The translations under genes and the position numbers were made by a program. A stretch of DNA of 64,000 nt from Oscillospiraceae bacterium (lineage in GTDB: Bacteria; Bacillota; Clostridia; Oscillospirales; Acutalibacteraceae): contig SVPU01000006.1 in the NCBI GenBank assembly GCA_015065685.1, positions 1 through 64,000 of the forward strand, written 5' to 3'. The notes under the pieces were generated by a model. It made no database searches and was not told the DNA's origin. It saw only the letters and a list, made by a program, of their open reading frames with translations. Below are positions 40,696 through 48,944 of the stretch, piece by piece; position 1 is the stretch's first letter, and every line of letters begins with the position of its first letter.

Positions 40696-43251
40696 ATGGC
40701 AACACAAGAAAAAGTTTATTGGCCAAGTGATGAAGAAACTAAAATTTTTCCTGTTGATATTGTAGATGAAGTAAAACAGAGTATGCTGCAGTATTCAATG
40801 TCGGTTTTGGTGGGTCGTGCTATCCCCGATGTGAGAGACGGACTTAAGCCCGTTCACAGAAGAATTCTCTACACAATGTATGAGAACGGTCTTTCTCCCG
40901 ATAAGGCATACCGTAAGTGTGCGGATACTGTAGGTTCTGTTCTCGGTAGGTACCACCCTCACGGCGATGCATCTGTTTATGATTCAATGGTGCGTATGGC
41001 ACAGGATTTCTCACTCCGTTACCCTCTTATTGACGGTCACGGAAACTTCGGTAATATTGACGGTTATCCTGCTGCGGCATACAGATACACCGAGTCCAGA
41101 ATGAACAGACTCTCTCTTAGTATGCTTGATGATATTGATAAGGAAACGGTTAATTTTAATCCAAACTATGATAACCGTTTGGAAGAGCCCGAGGTTTTAC
41201 CCGTTCGCTTCCCACAGTTGCTTGTTAACGGCTCTTCGGGTATTGCGGTTGGTATGGCAACCGAAATTCCGCCGCATAATCTCGGTGAGGTTATTGACGG
41301 TATGTGCTGCCTTATTGATAACCCTGATGCAGAACTTTCGGATATTTGCGAATATATTAAAGGCCCCGATTTTCCCACAGGCGGAATTATTATGGGCAGA
41401 AGCGGTATCCGTGCGGCTTATGCCACAGGCCGCGGCAAGATAATTCTTCGCGGTAAGGCAGAAATTGAAGAGGTTAAGAATGGTAAATACCGCATTGTTA
41501 TAACCGAAATTCCTTATAAGGTTAAAAAGCAGGAATTAGTTAAAAACATTTACGATTTAGCTGCCGACAAGAAAATTGAAGGCATTGATGATGTGGTTGA
41601 CTATTCAAGTAAGCGAGACGGCGGTATTAAGATTATTGTTGACCTTAAGAAAGATGCTAACCCGCAGGTTGTGCTTAATAAGATTTATCGCTACACCTCA
41701 CTTCAAACCACCTTTGGTGCGATTTTACTTGCCATTGTAAACGGCAAGCCGCAAATTTTAACCCTTAAGGAAATGCTTCAAAACTGCATTGACTTCCAGT
41801 ATGATATTATCTACAGAAGAACTGCTTTTGATAAGCGCAAGGCAGAGGAACGCGCCCACATTTTAGAGGGACTTAAGGTTGCGCTTGACTTTATTGATGA
41901 GGTTATTGCTATAATCAGAGGCAGCAAGACTATCCCCGAGAGTAAGGAAGCCTTGTCAGAGCGTTTTGGACTTGACGATATTCAGACCACCGCTATCGTG
42001 CAGATGCAGCTTGGTAAATTGGCAGGTCTTGAAAAGCAGAAGATTCTTGATGAATTGCAGGAAAAACTTGATTTTATTAAGGAATGTGAAGCTATTCTTG
42101 CAAGTAGAGAAAGAATTCTCGATATAGTTAAAACAGAGGCACTTAATCTTCGTGATAAGTTCTCGGATGACCGCAGAACCGAAATCACCGATGTTGCGGG
42201 TGAGGTTGATATTGAAGACCTTATCCCCGAAGAAGAGTGCGTTCTCACAAAAACTGTTAACGGATATATCAAACGCCTCCCTGCAGATACTTATAATGTG
42301 CAGAATCGCGGCGGAAGAGGAATTACAGGTATGACCACACGCGAAGAGGATGCGGTGGAAAATATGTTTGTTTGCTCTTCCCACGATTACATTATGCTCT
42401 TCTCAAACTTGGGCAGAATGTATCGCATTAAGGCTTATGAAATTCCCGAGGGCAGCAGAACAAGTAAGGGTATGAATCTTATTAATATTCTCCCACTTAT
42501 GCCTGAAGAGAAAATCACCATCATTCTTCCCGCAAGCGAGCTTGATGAGGAAAAATATATTGCAATGGTAACCAAAAAGGGTACAATTAAGCGTACCAAG
42601 GTTTCAGAATTTAGAAACACAAGAAAAACAGGTATTATTGCAATCGGTATTGATGAAGATGATGAATTAGGCTTTGTTCGTATGACCGATGGAAATCAAA
42701 ACATCTTCATTGCAACGCGTGATGGCTTTGCAATTCAGTTTAATGAAACTCAGGTTCGTGCAATGGGAAGAACTGCACACGGTGTTCGTGCAATAAATAT
42801 GCGCGAGGGCGATTGTGTTATAGATATGGCTATAACTGATGAAAGCACCAAGATTTTAACCATCACCGAAACAGGTTACGGCAGAATCAGCAACATTTCT
42901 GATTACCGCTTGCAGTCGCGTGGAGGTAAGGGACTTACTAACTACCGCACCGAAAAATACGGTAAGGTTGCAGCAACAATCCCTGTTACCGATAACGATG
43001 ATGTTATTATGATTGCATCTAACGGAATTATAATCCGCATTTTCGCGGGCGATATTTCAACCTTTAGCCGTCCGGCAAAGGGTGTTAGAGTAATGCGTGT
43101 GGCAGAGGGCGAAAAGGTGCTTTCTGTAGCACTTACCGAGCATAACGAAGAAGAGGTTACCGAAAAACCCGAAGAGGCTGAGGCCGATGCGGGCGAGGTT
43201 TCTGCTGAAGAGGTTAACGAAAAGCAAGAAACCGTGAGCGAGGAGAATTAA
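40696..43251 (+). CDS. gyrA: DNA gyrase subunit A
   Basis: The 851-residue protein has the winged-helix/tower DNA-cleavage domain with the catalytic Tyr in AAAYRYTESRMNRL. The quinolone-resistance region reads HPHGDASVYDSMVRMAQ, with Ala and Ser residues of the wild-type kind. Six C-terminal beta-pinwheel repeats include the GyrA box QNRGGRG, and the protein ends in an acidic tail. It follows gyrB by 19 bp. Confidence 0.99.
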   Translation: MATQEKVYWPSDEETKIFPVDIVDEVKQSMLQYSMSVLVGRAIPDVRDGLKPVHRRILYTMYENGLSPDKAYRKCADTVGSVLGRYHPHGDASVYDSMVRMAQDFSLRYPLIDGHGNFGNIDGYPAAAYRYTESRMNRLSLSMLDDIDKETVNFNPNYDNRLEEPEVLPVRFPQLLVNGSSGIAVGMATEIPPHNLGEVIDGMCCLIDNPDAELSDICEYIKGPDFPTGGIIMGRSGIRAAYATGRGKIILRGKAEIEEVKNGKYRIVITEIPYKVKKQELVKNIYDLAADKKIEGIDDVVDYSSKRDGGIKIIVDLKKDANPQVVLNKIYRYTSLQTTFGAILLAIVNGKPQILTLKEMLQNCIDFQYDIIYRRTAFDKRKAEERAHILEGLKVALDFIDEVIAIIRGSKTIPESKEALSERFGLDDIQTTAIVQMQLGKLAGLEKQKILDELQEKLDFIKECEAILASRERILDIVKTEALNLRDKFSDDRRTEITDVAGEVDIEDLIPEEECVLTKTVNGYIKRLPADTYNVQNRGGRGITGMTTREEDAVENMFVCSSHDYIMLFSNLGRMYRIKAYEIPEGSRTSKGMNLINILPLMPEEKITIILPASELDEEKYIAMVTKKGTIKRTKVSEFRNTRKTGIIAIGIDEDDELGFVRMTDGNQNIFIATRDGFAIQFNETQVRAMGRTAHGVRAINMREGDCVIDMAITDESTKILTITETGYGRISNISDYRLQSRGGKGLTNYRTEKYGKVAATIPVTDNDDVIMIASNGIIIRIFAGDISTFSRPAKGVRVMRVAEGEKVLSVALTEHNEEEVTEKPEEAEADAGEVSAEEVNEKQETVSEEN

Positions 43252-43271
43252 ACGGCAATTTTTTCGAAAGC

Positions 43272-43299
43272 AGGTGAAAACTGCGCTTAGCAGTTTGTT
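43272..43299 (+). promoter_or_regulatory. Displaced ribosome-binding site with bridging hairpin before the CPBP gene
   Basis: AGGTGA (43272-43277) lies 22 bases before the ATG at 43300. The intervening bases form a perfect 7-bp stem AAACTGC/GCAGTTT with loop GCTTA (43278-43296). If folded, the stem leaves only three unpaired bases between it and the start codon, restoring usable spacing. Confidence 0.55.
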
Positions 43300-44394
43300 A
43301 TGACCGATAATAATTTTTATGAGAACCAAAATTTAGAAGAAAGCTCGGCTGAAATTCCAGCCGAGCAAGTTCCCCAAAAAATAATTGCCGAGCCCAAAAA
43401 GGAGTTTAAGAGATTCTTCCCATTCGGGCTTACGGAAAAAGGTTACGGTGAATATAAAGAAATAAAGCGTGTATCAAAAGCGAATGGCGCATCATTCCTT
43501 TTTATGAACGTATTGATGATTGTGGTGAGTTTTGCGCTTAGTTTTATATTTGCAACCTTAAAAATAGGAAATATGAGCGGAACAGAATTTTTAGATGAGC
43601 CCGCAATAAGACAGGTGCAGCAAATTCTGTTTTCAATGATTTATTTTCTAATTCCGTTTTTAGTGTGCTTTAAGCTTGCAAAATTCAGAATCAGTGATTT
43701 GGTGAGCTTTAAAAAAGTGGAAAAAAAGCTTATTCTGCCGTTGTTTTTAATGGGCGTTTCGTTCTGCTCATTTGCAAACATCGCGGTTTCTTATGCGGCG
43801 GCAATTTTCCAAAGCTTTGGAATAGATTATAATGTTGATTTTGGACCCAATCCAACAGGCTTTTTCGGCTTTTGTCTCACATTTATCTCAACTGTAGTAA
43901 CACCCGCCTTAGTGGAAGAATTTATCTGCCGCGGTCTTATTTTAGGGTCGCTTCGCAGGTTTGGAGATGGCTTTGCTATTATCGTTTCGGCCATTCTTTT
44001 CGGGCTTATGCACGGAAATTTCCAACAAATTCCGTTTGCCTTTTTGGTGGGACTGGTGCTTGGCTTTATTGTTGTGAAAAGTGGCAGCTTATGGGTTGCG
44101 GTTGCAGTTCATGCCTTTAATAATTTTATTTCTGTTTCGTTTGATTATATTTTCGCTTCCTTTTCGGACAATGCACAAAATATGATTTACACCTTTATTT
44201 TAGCAATTTGTCTGCTCACGGGAATAATTGCGGTGTTGTTGCTAAAAAATGCCGACAGTGATTTTTATAAAATAGAAAAAGCTCAAACGGAACTCACAGA
44301 AAAGCAGAAATATAAATGGTTTTTCAAGTCGCCGACAATCGTGATTTTCATTGTTTTTGCACTCATAGAATCGGTTACATTTTTCTTTATTTAA
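43300..44394 (+). CDS. CPBP family intramembrane metalloprotease
   Basis: This 364-residue membrane protein has about eight hydrophobic helices and the CPBP/Abi (Rce1-like) motifs: VEEFICRGLILGSLRR (the EExxxR motif), FGLMHGNFQQIPFAFLVGLVLGF and VAVHAFNNF. These form the putative metal site. Substrates are unknown; relatives act in prenyl-protein processing, bacteriocin self-immunity and membrane stress. It follows gyrA closely. An in-frame TAG three codons before the ATG fixes the start. Confidence 0.9.
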   Translation: MTDNNFYENQNLEESSAEIPAEQVPQKIIAEPKKEFKRFFPFGLTEKGYGEYKEIKRVSKANGASFLFMNVLMIVVSFALSFIFATLKIGNMSGTEFLDEPAIRQVQQILFSMIYFLIPFLVCFKLAKFRISDLVSFKKVEKKLILPLFLMGVSFCSFANIAVSYAAAIFQSFGIDYNVDFGPNPTGFFGFCLTFISTVVTPALVEEFICRGLILGSLRRFGDGFAIIVSAILFGLMHGNFQQIPFAFLVGLVLGFIVVKSGSLWVAVAVHAFNNFISVSFDYIFASFSDNAQNMIYTFILAICLLTGIIAVLLLKNADSDFYKIEKAQTELTEKQKYKWFFKSPTIVIFIVFALIESVTFFFI

Positions 44395-44401
44395 ATTTTA
44401 A

Positions 44402-44429
44402 GGGTCGGTTTCAAACTGACCCATTTTTT
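44402..44429 (+). terminator. Terminator between the CPBP gene and tadA
   Basis: The 10-bp stem GGGTCGGTTT/AAACTGACCC (one wobble, no more than a short loop) is followed by ATTTTTT. It ends about 10 bases before the tadA start, so tadA translation needs read-through or a local promoter. Confidence 0.75.
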
Positions 44430-44439
44430 AGGTGGTAAT

Positions 44440-44883
44440 ATGGATAAAAAGTTTATGAGCGAGGCGCTAAGGTTAGCGCGTGAAGCGGCAAATGCGGGCG
44501 AGGTGCCGGTTGGCGCGGTTATTGTGAAAAACGGTGAGATTATAGCAGTGGGCAGAAATATGCGTGAAGAAAAGCAAAATGCCCTTTCCCACGCCGAAAT
44601 TGAGGCAATAAACACGGCTTGCAAGCGGCTTGGCAGCTGGAGGCTTGATGACTGCGAGATGTATGTAACGCTTGAGCCTTGTCCGATGTGCACGGGAGCT
44701 ATAATAAATGCGCGGATAAAAACGCTGATTTTTGGCGCATTTGATGCAAAAATGGGCAGTGTTGACAGTGTTGTTAACCTTTGCGATTATCCTTATAACC
44801 ACAAGGTAGAAATTTACGGCGGAATTTGTGAAGAAGAATGCAAAGCGGTTTTAAAGGATTTTTTTGAGGATTTGAGAAAATAA
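44440..44883 (+). CDS. tadA: tRNA-specific adenosine deaminase
   Basis: TadA converts A34 to inosine in tRNA-Arg(ACG). The 147-residue protein has the zinc-deaminase motifs HAEIEA and PCPMCTGAI, with VPVGAVIVKNGEIIA at the N-terminus and GGICEEECKAVLKDFF at the C-terminus. AGGTGG precedes the ATG. SRP RNA often follows tadA in Bacillus; it is not seen here. Confidence 0.96.
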   Translation: MDKKFMSEALRLAREAANAGEVPVGAVIVKNGEIIAVGRNMREEKQNALSHAEIEAINTACKRLGSWRLDDCEMYVTLEPCPMCTGAIINARIKTLIFGAFDAKMGSVDSVVNLCDYPYNHKVEIYGGICEEECKAVLKDFFEDLRK

Positions 44884-44892
44884 ATTAATTTA

Positions 44893-44960
44893 GTAGGAAA
44901 GACCCTCGGTTTTCCGAGCACAGTTTACATTATGCACGGGAGACCAAGGGGCTTGCCTAC
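44893..44960. repeat. Imperfect long inverted repeat of the GTAGG family
   Basis: A 68-bp element has imperfect inverted ends (GTAGGAAAGACC against GGGCTTGCCTAC). Each half has its own small palindrome (GGAAAGACCCTCGGTTTTCC; GGGAGACCAAGGGGCTT). The internal sequence resembles GGGAGACCCTCGGTCTCCC at 28802. It lies alone between tadA and a terminator and has no coding potential. Confidence 0.65.
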
Positions 44961-44994
44961 GGGTTTTGACATATGCCAAAATTATTGATTAAAA

Positions 44995-45024
44995 AAACCG
45001 ACCTTCTTTTAAAAAGGTCGGTTT
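44995..45024. terminator. Bidirectional terminator between tadA and the EamA transporter
   Basis: A perfect 11-bp stem AAACCGACCTT/AAGGTCGGTTT between convergent genes, with A- and T-rich flanks. Confidence 0.85.
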
Positions 45025-45046
45025 AGTATTTATGTTTAAATTTTTG

Positions 45047-46006
45047 TTATCCCAAAATAACAATACCCGCAATAACGAGTCCTATCACAAGATAATGCTT
45101 CCAGGACATTTTTTCTTTTAAGAAAATTCTGCTCCAAAGCACAGAAATTGCACAGTATGCCGAGATAATTACCATTCCGGCTGAGAAATCGCTGAACATA
45201 ACTGCCATATAGAAAATTTGGCCTATAGTCTCACAAAGACCGCCAAAATAAAGATGCTTATTTCCTTTAAAAACAGTGTCCTTCTTTACAAACTTAAGCC
45301 AAACAAAAGCAAACACGGCAAGCAAGAAGAAGGTAAGCTCAAAAGCAGAGTTTGCGGCATAATCGGTGATATCGGTTTTAGCAAAAATAAGCTCATCGCC
45401 GGCAGTGCCCAAGGCATCTATAATAAGATAGGAAATTGGAAGCAAGAAAGCGAGAATGCTTTTTGTGTATTTGCGGTTTGCCTTTTCCTGTCTTGCACGC
45501 TTTACCTCTTCGTCTTCCCTTTGCTCAATAAAGCCTAGTGCCACAATGCCGACGGTTATCATCACAATACCGATAACGGTTGTGAGGGTGATTTCATCCG
45601 CCGAGAAAATTCCAAACACAAGGCACAAAAGAAATGCCAAAGCGCCCGAGGAATTGCAAATGGGCGAAGAAATAGAAAGTTCTATGTAACGAAGACCGAT
45701 GTAACCTAAAACCATTGCGAGTATGTAAAGGAATGCCACGGGGAAATATCTGATAAAATCAAAAAGCTTGAAATCGGTGTAAAAAAGACTTGCAACAATT
45801 TTATGAACCCCATTAACACCAACGGTGCTGTCAATTATTGCGCCGCCAATAAGGGTTATAAAGAAATGAATTCCCATTATAAGACCAACGGCAAAAACCA
45901 CTTTCCAATGGCTGTTTTTATCTTGTTCGCGCGTTCCCATTTTAGAGAACAGGTCTGAGCCGCTCCAACAAAGCAGAGCCGCTATTGATAGAAAATAATA
46001 TAACAC
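45047..46006 (-). CDS. EamA/DMT family transporter
   Basis: This 319-residue protein has ten hydrophobic helices in two halves of the EamA (drug/metabolite transporter) fold, separated by a charged cytosolic linker (EQREDEEVKRARQEKANRKY, about 163-182). The second half ends with ISVLWSRIFLKEKMSWKHYLVIGLVIAGIVIL, the typical EamA finish. The substrate cannot be predicted. Confidence 0.88.
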   Translation of the reverse strand: MLYYFLSIAALLCWSGSDLFSKMGTREQDKNSHWKVVFAVGLIMGIHFFITLIGGAIIDSTVGVNGVHKIVASLFYTDFKLFDFIRYFPVAFLYILAMVLGYIGLRYIELSISSPICNSSGALAFLLCLVFGIFSADEITLTTVIGIVMITVGIVALGFIEQREDEEVKRARQEKANRKYTKSILAFLLPISYLIIDALGTAGDELIFAKTDITDYAANSAFELTFFLLAVFAFVWLKFVKKDTVFKGNKHLYFGGLCETIGQIFYMAVMFSDFSAGMVIISAYCAISVLWSRIFLKEKMSWKHYLVIGLVIAGIVILG

Positions 46007-46066
46007 TTTTAATTTAACCTCTCTTTTTAATATTAGGCAGCTTGAGTGCTGTCAATATTTTTAAAT

Positions 46067-46156
46067 TCACAACATTATGTAAACCAACTGTGTTGTTGGC
46101 GGAGGTCTTCTTCTAAAATGTCTTGAAGGAACAATTTTTTTAAGTCTTTTGGTCAT
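46067..46156 (-). CDS. Possible 29-residue basic peptide
   Basis: ATG 46156 follows a good GAAAGGAC site by 5 bases and opens a 29-codon frame encoding a very basic peptide (TKRLKK..., then RHFRRRPPPTTQ) with a hydrophobic end. It lies 27 bp after the YcxB-like gene, in the tail of the parA-parB transcript. I know no homologue. The ribosome-binding site is the only support beyond the open frame. Confidence 0.35.
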   Translation of the reverse strand: MTKRLKKIVPSRHFRRRPPPTTQLVYIML

Positions 46157-46183
46157 AAAAGTCCTTTCTTTTACCGGTCAAAC

Positions 46184-46720
46184 TTAAAAACAAATTTTGT
46201 ATTTTTTAGGCCCCGACTTATTTAACAGGTGCTGGCGCAAATCTGCAATTAAGTCTTCAGAAACGGTTGCCTTTTCCACAATATAAGCCTGTCGCGGATT
46301 GATATAAAGATAGAAAAATTCTCTAGTTTCACAAATTTTGCAAAGCGCATCATATTTAATTTCGCTGCTGCCGTGATAGCTTTCTGTCTCACCCGAGATT
46401 TCAAAAAACTCATCGCGGAAAACAAAGTGATTTTCACTATTTTTGGCAATTTTGTTTTTGTTGAAGGCTACCCTTGGAAGAACAAAATAAATAAGCCACA
46501 AAAGCAAAAAACACACAATTTGAAGAATTAATGTTGTAATTAAATCGGAATCAACCGAGTCAAAAACACACGATAAAATAAACGAAATCAAAAATACCGA
46601 AACTGCCACAATATAGATAATGGGCAACGCCTTTTTAAACCCGTTTGATTTAAAATTGTGAAAGCGCTGAAAGGCTTTTATGGTTTGCCAATCATATTTT
46701 GAGGAGGCTTTAATTTCCAT
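46184..46720 (-). CDS. YcxB-like membrane protein
   Basis: This 178-residue protein has two hydrophobic helices (about 35-57 and 62-83) followed by a soluble domain (FVFRDEFFEISGETESYHGSSEIKYDALCKICETREFFYLYINPRQAYIVEK) typical of YcxB-like proteins. Function unknown. ATG 46720 is preceded by AGGTGA; it begins one base after the parB stop and is probably in the parAB operon. Confidence 0.75.
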   Translation of the reverse strand: MEIKASSKYDWQTIKAFQRFHNFKSNGFKKALPIIYIVAVSVFLISFILSCVFDSVDSDLITTLILQIVCFLLLWLIYFVLPRVAFNKNKIAKNSENHFVFRDEFFEISGETESYHGSSEIKYDALCKICETREFFYLYINPRQAYIVEKATVSEDLIADLRQHLLNKSGPKKYKICF

Positions 46721-46721
46721 A

Positions 46722-47570
46722 TTATTCACCTGCTAATTTCTTTGCAAATTCTTGCAGTTCCTTGTCGCTGTAGAATTCAATTGTGAGGGTTCCTTTACCC
46801 TTTCCTGTTGGTTTTATGTTAACCTTGCGGCGCATAACATTTTTAAGCGAGAGCTCAACCTCGCTATAGAAATTAGGCTTTGAGGCAGCCGCTTTTTTGC
46901 CGCCCTTATTTCCCTTTGCAAAGTTGACCATTCTCTCAATTTCGCGCACCGAAGCGCCGTCTGCTGCGAGGAGCAAAAGCTTTTGTCTTGTTTCATCCGA
47001 TTCACAAGAAAGCAATGCTCTTGCGTGTCCTGCAGAAATCATACCCTTTCTGAGTGCATCGAGTTCGGCTTCATTAAGACTTAAAAGGCGAAGCGCATTG
47101 GTTACGGCACTTCTTGATTTGCCCATACGCGCAGCAACCTCTTCTTGAGTGAGAGAAAACTCTTCAATAAGCGCCTTAAAGCCCAATGCTTCTTCAACGG
47201 GGTTTAAATCCTCACGCTGAAGATTTTCAATAAGTGCCAATTCCATGAGGGTTCTGTCATCAGTCTCTTTAATCATAACAGGCACTTCACTAAGCCCTGC
47301 AATGCGGCATGCACGCCAACGGCGCTCACCCGCAATAATCATATATCTTCCATCTAAAGTGGGTCTAACCACAATTGGTTGTATAAGACCGTGCTTTGCA
47401 ATGCTATCTGCAAGCTCCGAAAGAGCCTCTTCCGAAAAATCCTTTCTGGGCTGATTGCGGTTAGGTTCAATATCATTCAAATTAACAACAACCGCACCGC
47501 TTTTATCGGTTGAATTTTCATTAAAAAGAGAATCAAGTCCCCTACCGAGACCACCTTTTTTAACTGCCAT
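46722..47570 (-). CDS. parB: Chromosome-partitioning protein ParB (Spo0J)
   Basis: The 282-residue protein begins KKGGLGRGLDSLF (the ParA-contact end) and has the CTP-binding motifs GERRWRA and ENLQREDLNPVEEA, a helix-turn-helix (LTQEEVAARMGKSRSAVTNALRLL) and a C-terminal dimer domain. All canonical residues are present, unlike the Noc-like protein. Perfect parS sites lie 0.8 and 1.3 kb upstream. It is one base from parA. Confidence 0.97.
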   Translation of the reverse strand: MAVKKGGLGRGLDSLFNENSTDKSGAVVVNLNDIEPNRNQPRKDFSEEALSELADSIAKHGLIQPIVVRPTLDGRYMIIAGERRWRACRIAGLSEVPVMIKETDDRTLMELALIENLQREDLNPVEEALGFKALIEEFSLTQEEVAARMGKSRSAVTNALRLLSLNEAELDALRKGMISAGHARALLSCESDETRQKLLLLAADGASVREIERMVNFAKGNKGGKKAAASKPNFYSEVELSLKNVMRRKVNIKPTGKGKGTLTIEFYSDKELQEFAKKLAGE

Positions 47571-47571
47571 T

Positions 47572-48342
47572 TTAACCTCTCCTGTTCTTTTTCAAAAATT
47601 CTTTAGCCATGTCGGTGTAAGCGCTCGCACCCTTTGAACGCTTGTCATAGTAATGAATTGGCATTCCGTAGCTCGGCGCTTCCGATAGCCTTACTCCGCG
47701 CGGAATAGGTGTTTTATAAAGCTTATCTGCAAAATATTTCTTTATTTCGCCCACAACCTGCTGAGTGAGATTAAGTCTGCCGTCATACATTGTAAGCACG
47801 ATTCCCTCAATTTCTAAGGTTGGGTTATAAAGCCTTTTAACCTGTCTTACAGTTGCCATAAGCTGCGAAAGACCCTCGAGCGCAAAATATTCACACTGAA
47901 TTGGCACCAGCACGGTATCACTCGCGTTAAGCGCGTTGATTGTGATTAATCCTAAAGAAGGCGGACAGTCAATAAATATGTAATCATATTCTTCTCTTGA
48001 GGTGGCAAGTGCCATTTTTAATTGGTCTTGGCGGTTTTCGATTTCAATCAAATCGACCTCTGCCGCCGCCAAATCTATTGAAGAGGGCACAACAGACACA
48101 TTTTTAAACTCGGTTTCTATAACGGCTTGCTTAGCCGTTGCCTTACCGATAAGCAAATCATAACATGTGATTCTAGCCTCTTTTTTATTGATTCCGTATC
48201 CGCTTGTGGTGTTTCCTTGCGGGTCGGCATCAACAAGAAGCACCTTTTTACCCGCTATTCCTATTGCAGAAGCCAAATTAACGGCGGTTGTGGTTTTACC
48301 AACGCCGCCCTTTTGGTTAACGATTGAAATAATTTTACCCAT
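47572..48342 (-). CDS. parA: Chromosome-partitioning ATPase ParA (Soj)
   Basis: The 256-residue ATPase has the deviant Walker A QKGGVGKTT (residues 10-18), DADPQGN, IFIDCPPSLGLITINAL and the DNA-binding Arg region near the C-terminus. Soj/ParA moves ParB-parS complexes and can regulate DnaA. A GGAGGAC site precedes the ATG. A parS site lies in its leader. Confidence 0.98.
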   Translation of the reverse strand: MGKIISIVNQKGGVGKTTTAVNLASAIGIAGKKVLLVDADPQGNTTSGYGINKKEARITCYDLLIGKATAKQAVIETEFKNVSVVPSSIDLAAAEVDLIEIENRQDQLKMALATSREEYDYIFIDCPPSLGLITINALNASDTVLVPIQCEYFALEGLSQLMATVRQVKRLYNPTLEIEGIVLTMYDGRLNLTQQVVGEIKKYFADKLYKTPIPRGVRLSEAPSYGMPIHYYDKRSKGASAYTDMAKEFLKKNRRG

Positions 48343-48377
48343 TTCAGTCCTCCAATATATAAATAAAGCCGTTTTAA

Positions 48378-48393
48378 TGTTTCACGTGAAACA
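48378..48393. other. parS centromere site 1, in the parA leader
   Basis: A perfect 16-bp ParB-binding site TGTTTCACGTGAAACA. It lies 24 bp downstream of the parA -10 box and 36 bp before the ATG, so bound ParB would meet RNA polymerase at the start of the parAB transcript. Confidence 0.97.
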
Positions 48394-48416
48394 TTTTAAC
48401 TGTAAAATTCATATTT

Positions 48417-48445
48417 ATTATATCAGCACTCACACAAAATGTAAA
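48417..48445 (-). promoter_or_regulatory. Sigma-A promoter of parA-parB
   Basis: On the minus strand, -35 TTTACA (48440-48445), a 17-bp spacer and -10 TATAAT (48417-48422). A parS site is located just downstream of the predicted start. Confidence 0.8.
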
Positions 48446-48456
48446 GAAATAATAAA

Positions 48457-48483
48457 AAACCGAAAGCAAAAAACTTTCGGTTT
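48457..48483 (-). terminator. Terminator of spoVAE
   Basis: On the minus strand, a 10-bp stem AAACCGAAAG/CTTTCGGTTT is followed by TTTATTATTT, 20 bp after the spoVAE stop and just upstream of the parA promoter. Confidence 0.88.
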
Positions 48484-48502
48484 AGAAGGGTTTACATTAG
48501 TT

Positions 48503-48871
48503 TTAAGTTTTGTCCCCAGGTTTGAAAAATAAGGCCATTAAGAAGCCAAAAAACACACTTGCGGCTATTCCTGCCGAGGTTGCGGTAAGTCCGCCCGACA
48601 ATGCACCGATAAGGCCATATTGCTTAACAGCTTCCTTAATACCGTTTGCGAGGCTGTAACCAAAGCCCGTGAGAGGAACGGTTGCGCCCGCCCCCGCAAA
48701 CTTAACTATTGGCTCATATACGCCTATTGCGGTAAGAAAGACGCCGCCAACCACAAATGCAACCAAAATTCGCGCGGGTGTTAGCTTGGTATACACAATC
48801 AACACCTGACCTATAAGACAAATGAAACCGCCAACTAAAAAGGCAGAAAGGCATTTTGTTAAGATTTCCAT
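48503..48871 (-). CDS. spoVAE: Stage V sporulation protein AE (SpoVAE)
   Basis: This 122-residue membrane protein has four hydrophobic helices and the SpoVAC/AE family pattern: FLVGGFICLIGQVLI, FVVGGVFLTAIGVYEPIVKFAGAGATVPLTGFGYSLANGI. SpoVA proteins form the channel for dipicolinic acid uptake and release. The AE form is normally encoded with spoVAC and spoVAD; neither is beside it here. ATG 48871 has AAAGGAAC upstream; a longer frame would run back through a parS site. It has its own terminator. Confidence 0.93.
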   Translation of the reverse strand: MEILTKCLSAFLVGGFICLIGQVLIVYTKLTPARILVAFVVGGVFLTAIGVYEPIVKFAGAGATVPLTGFGYSLANGIKEAVKQYGLIGALSGGLTATSAGIAASVFFGFLMALFFKPGDKT

Positions 48872-48891
48872 AAATATGTTCCTTTGCAAAA

Positions 48892-48927
48892 AAAATATCA
48901 ATGTTTCACGTGAAACATTGATATTTT
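48892..48927. other. parS site 2 inside a 36-bp palindrome with terminator features
   Basis: A perfect parS TGTTTCACGTGAAACA (48902-48917) is the core of a 36-bp perfect palindrome. On the minus strand the palindrome runs straight into eight Ts. That combination reads as an intrinsic terminator for the upstream PH-domain operon, 18 bp past its stop codon. Confidence 0.92.
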
Positions 48928-48944
48928 GCCACACATTTTGAATA

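Noticed and set aside
44884-44994. SRP (4.5S/scRNA) gene after tadA, as in Bacillus
   Set aside because: The interval lacks the conserved SRP apical loop and instead holds an inverted repeat of the REP-like family.
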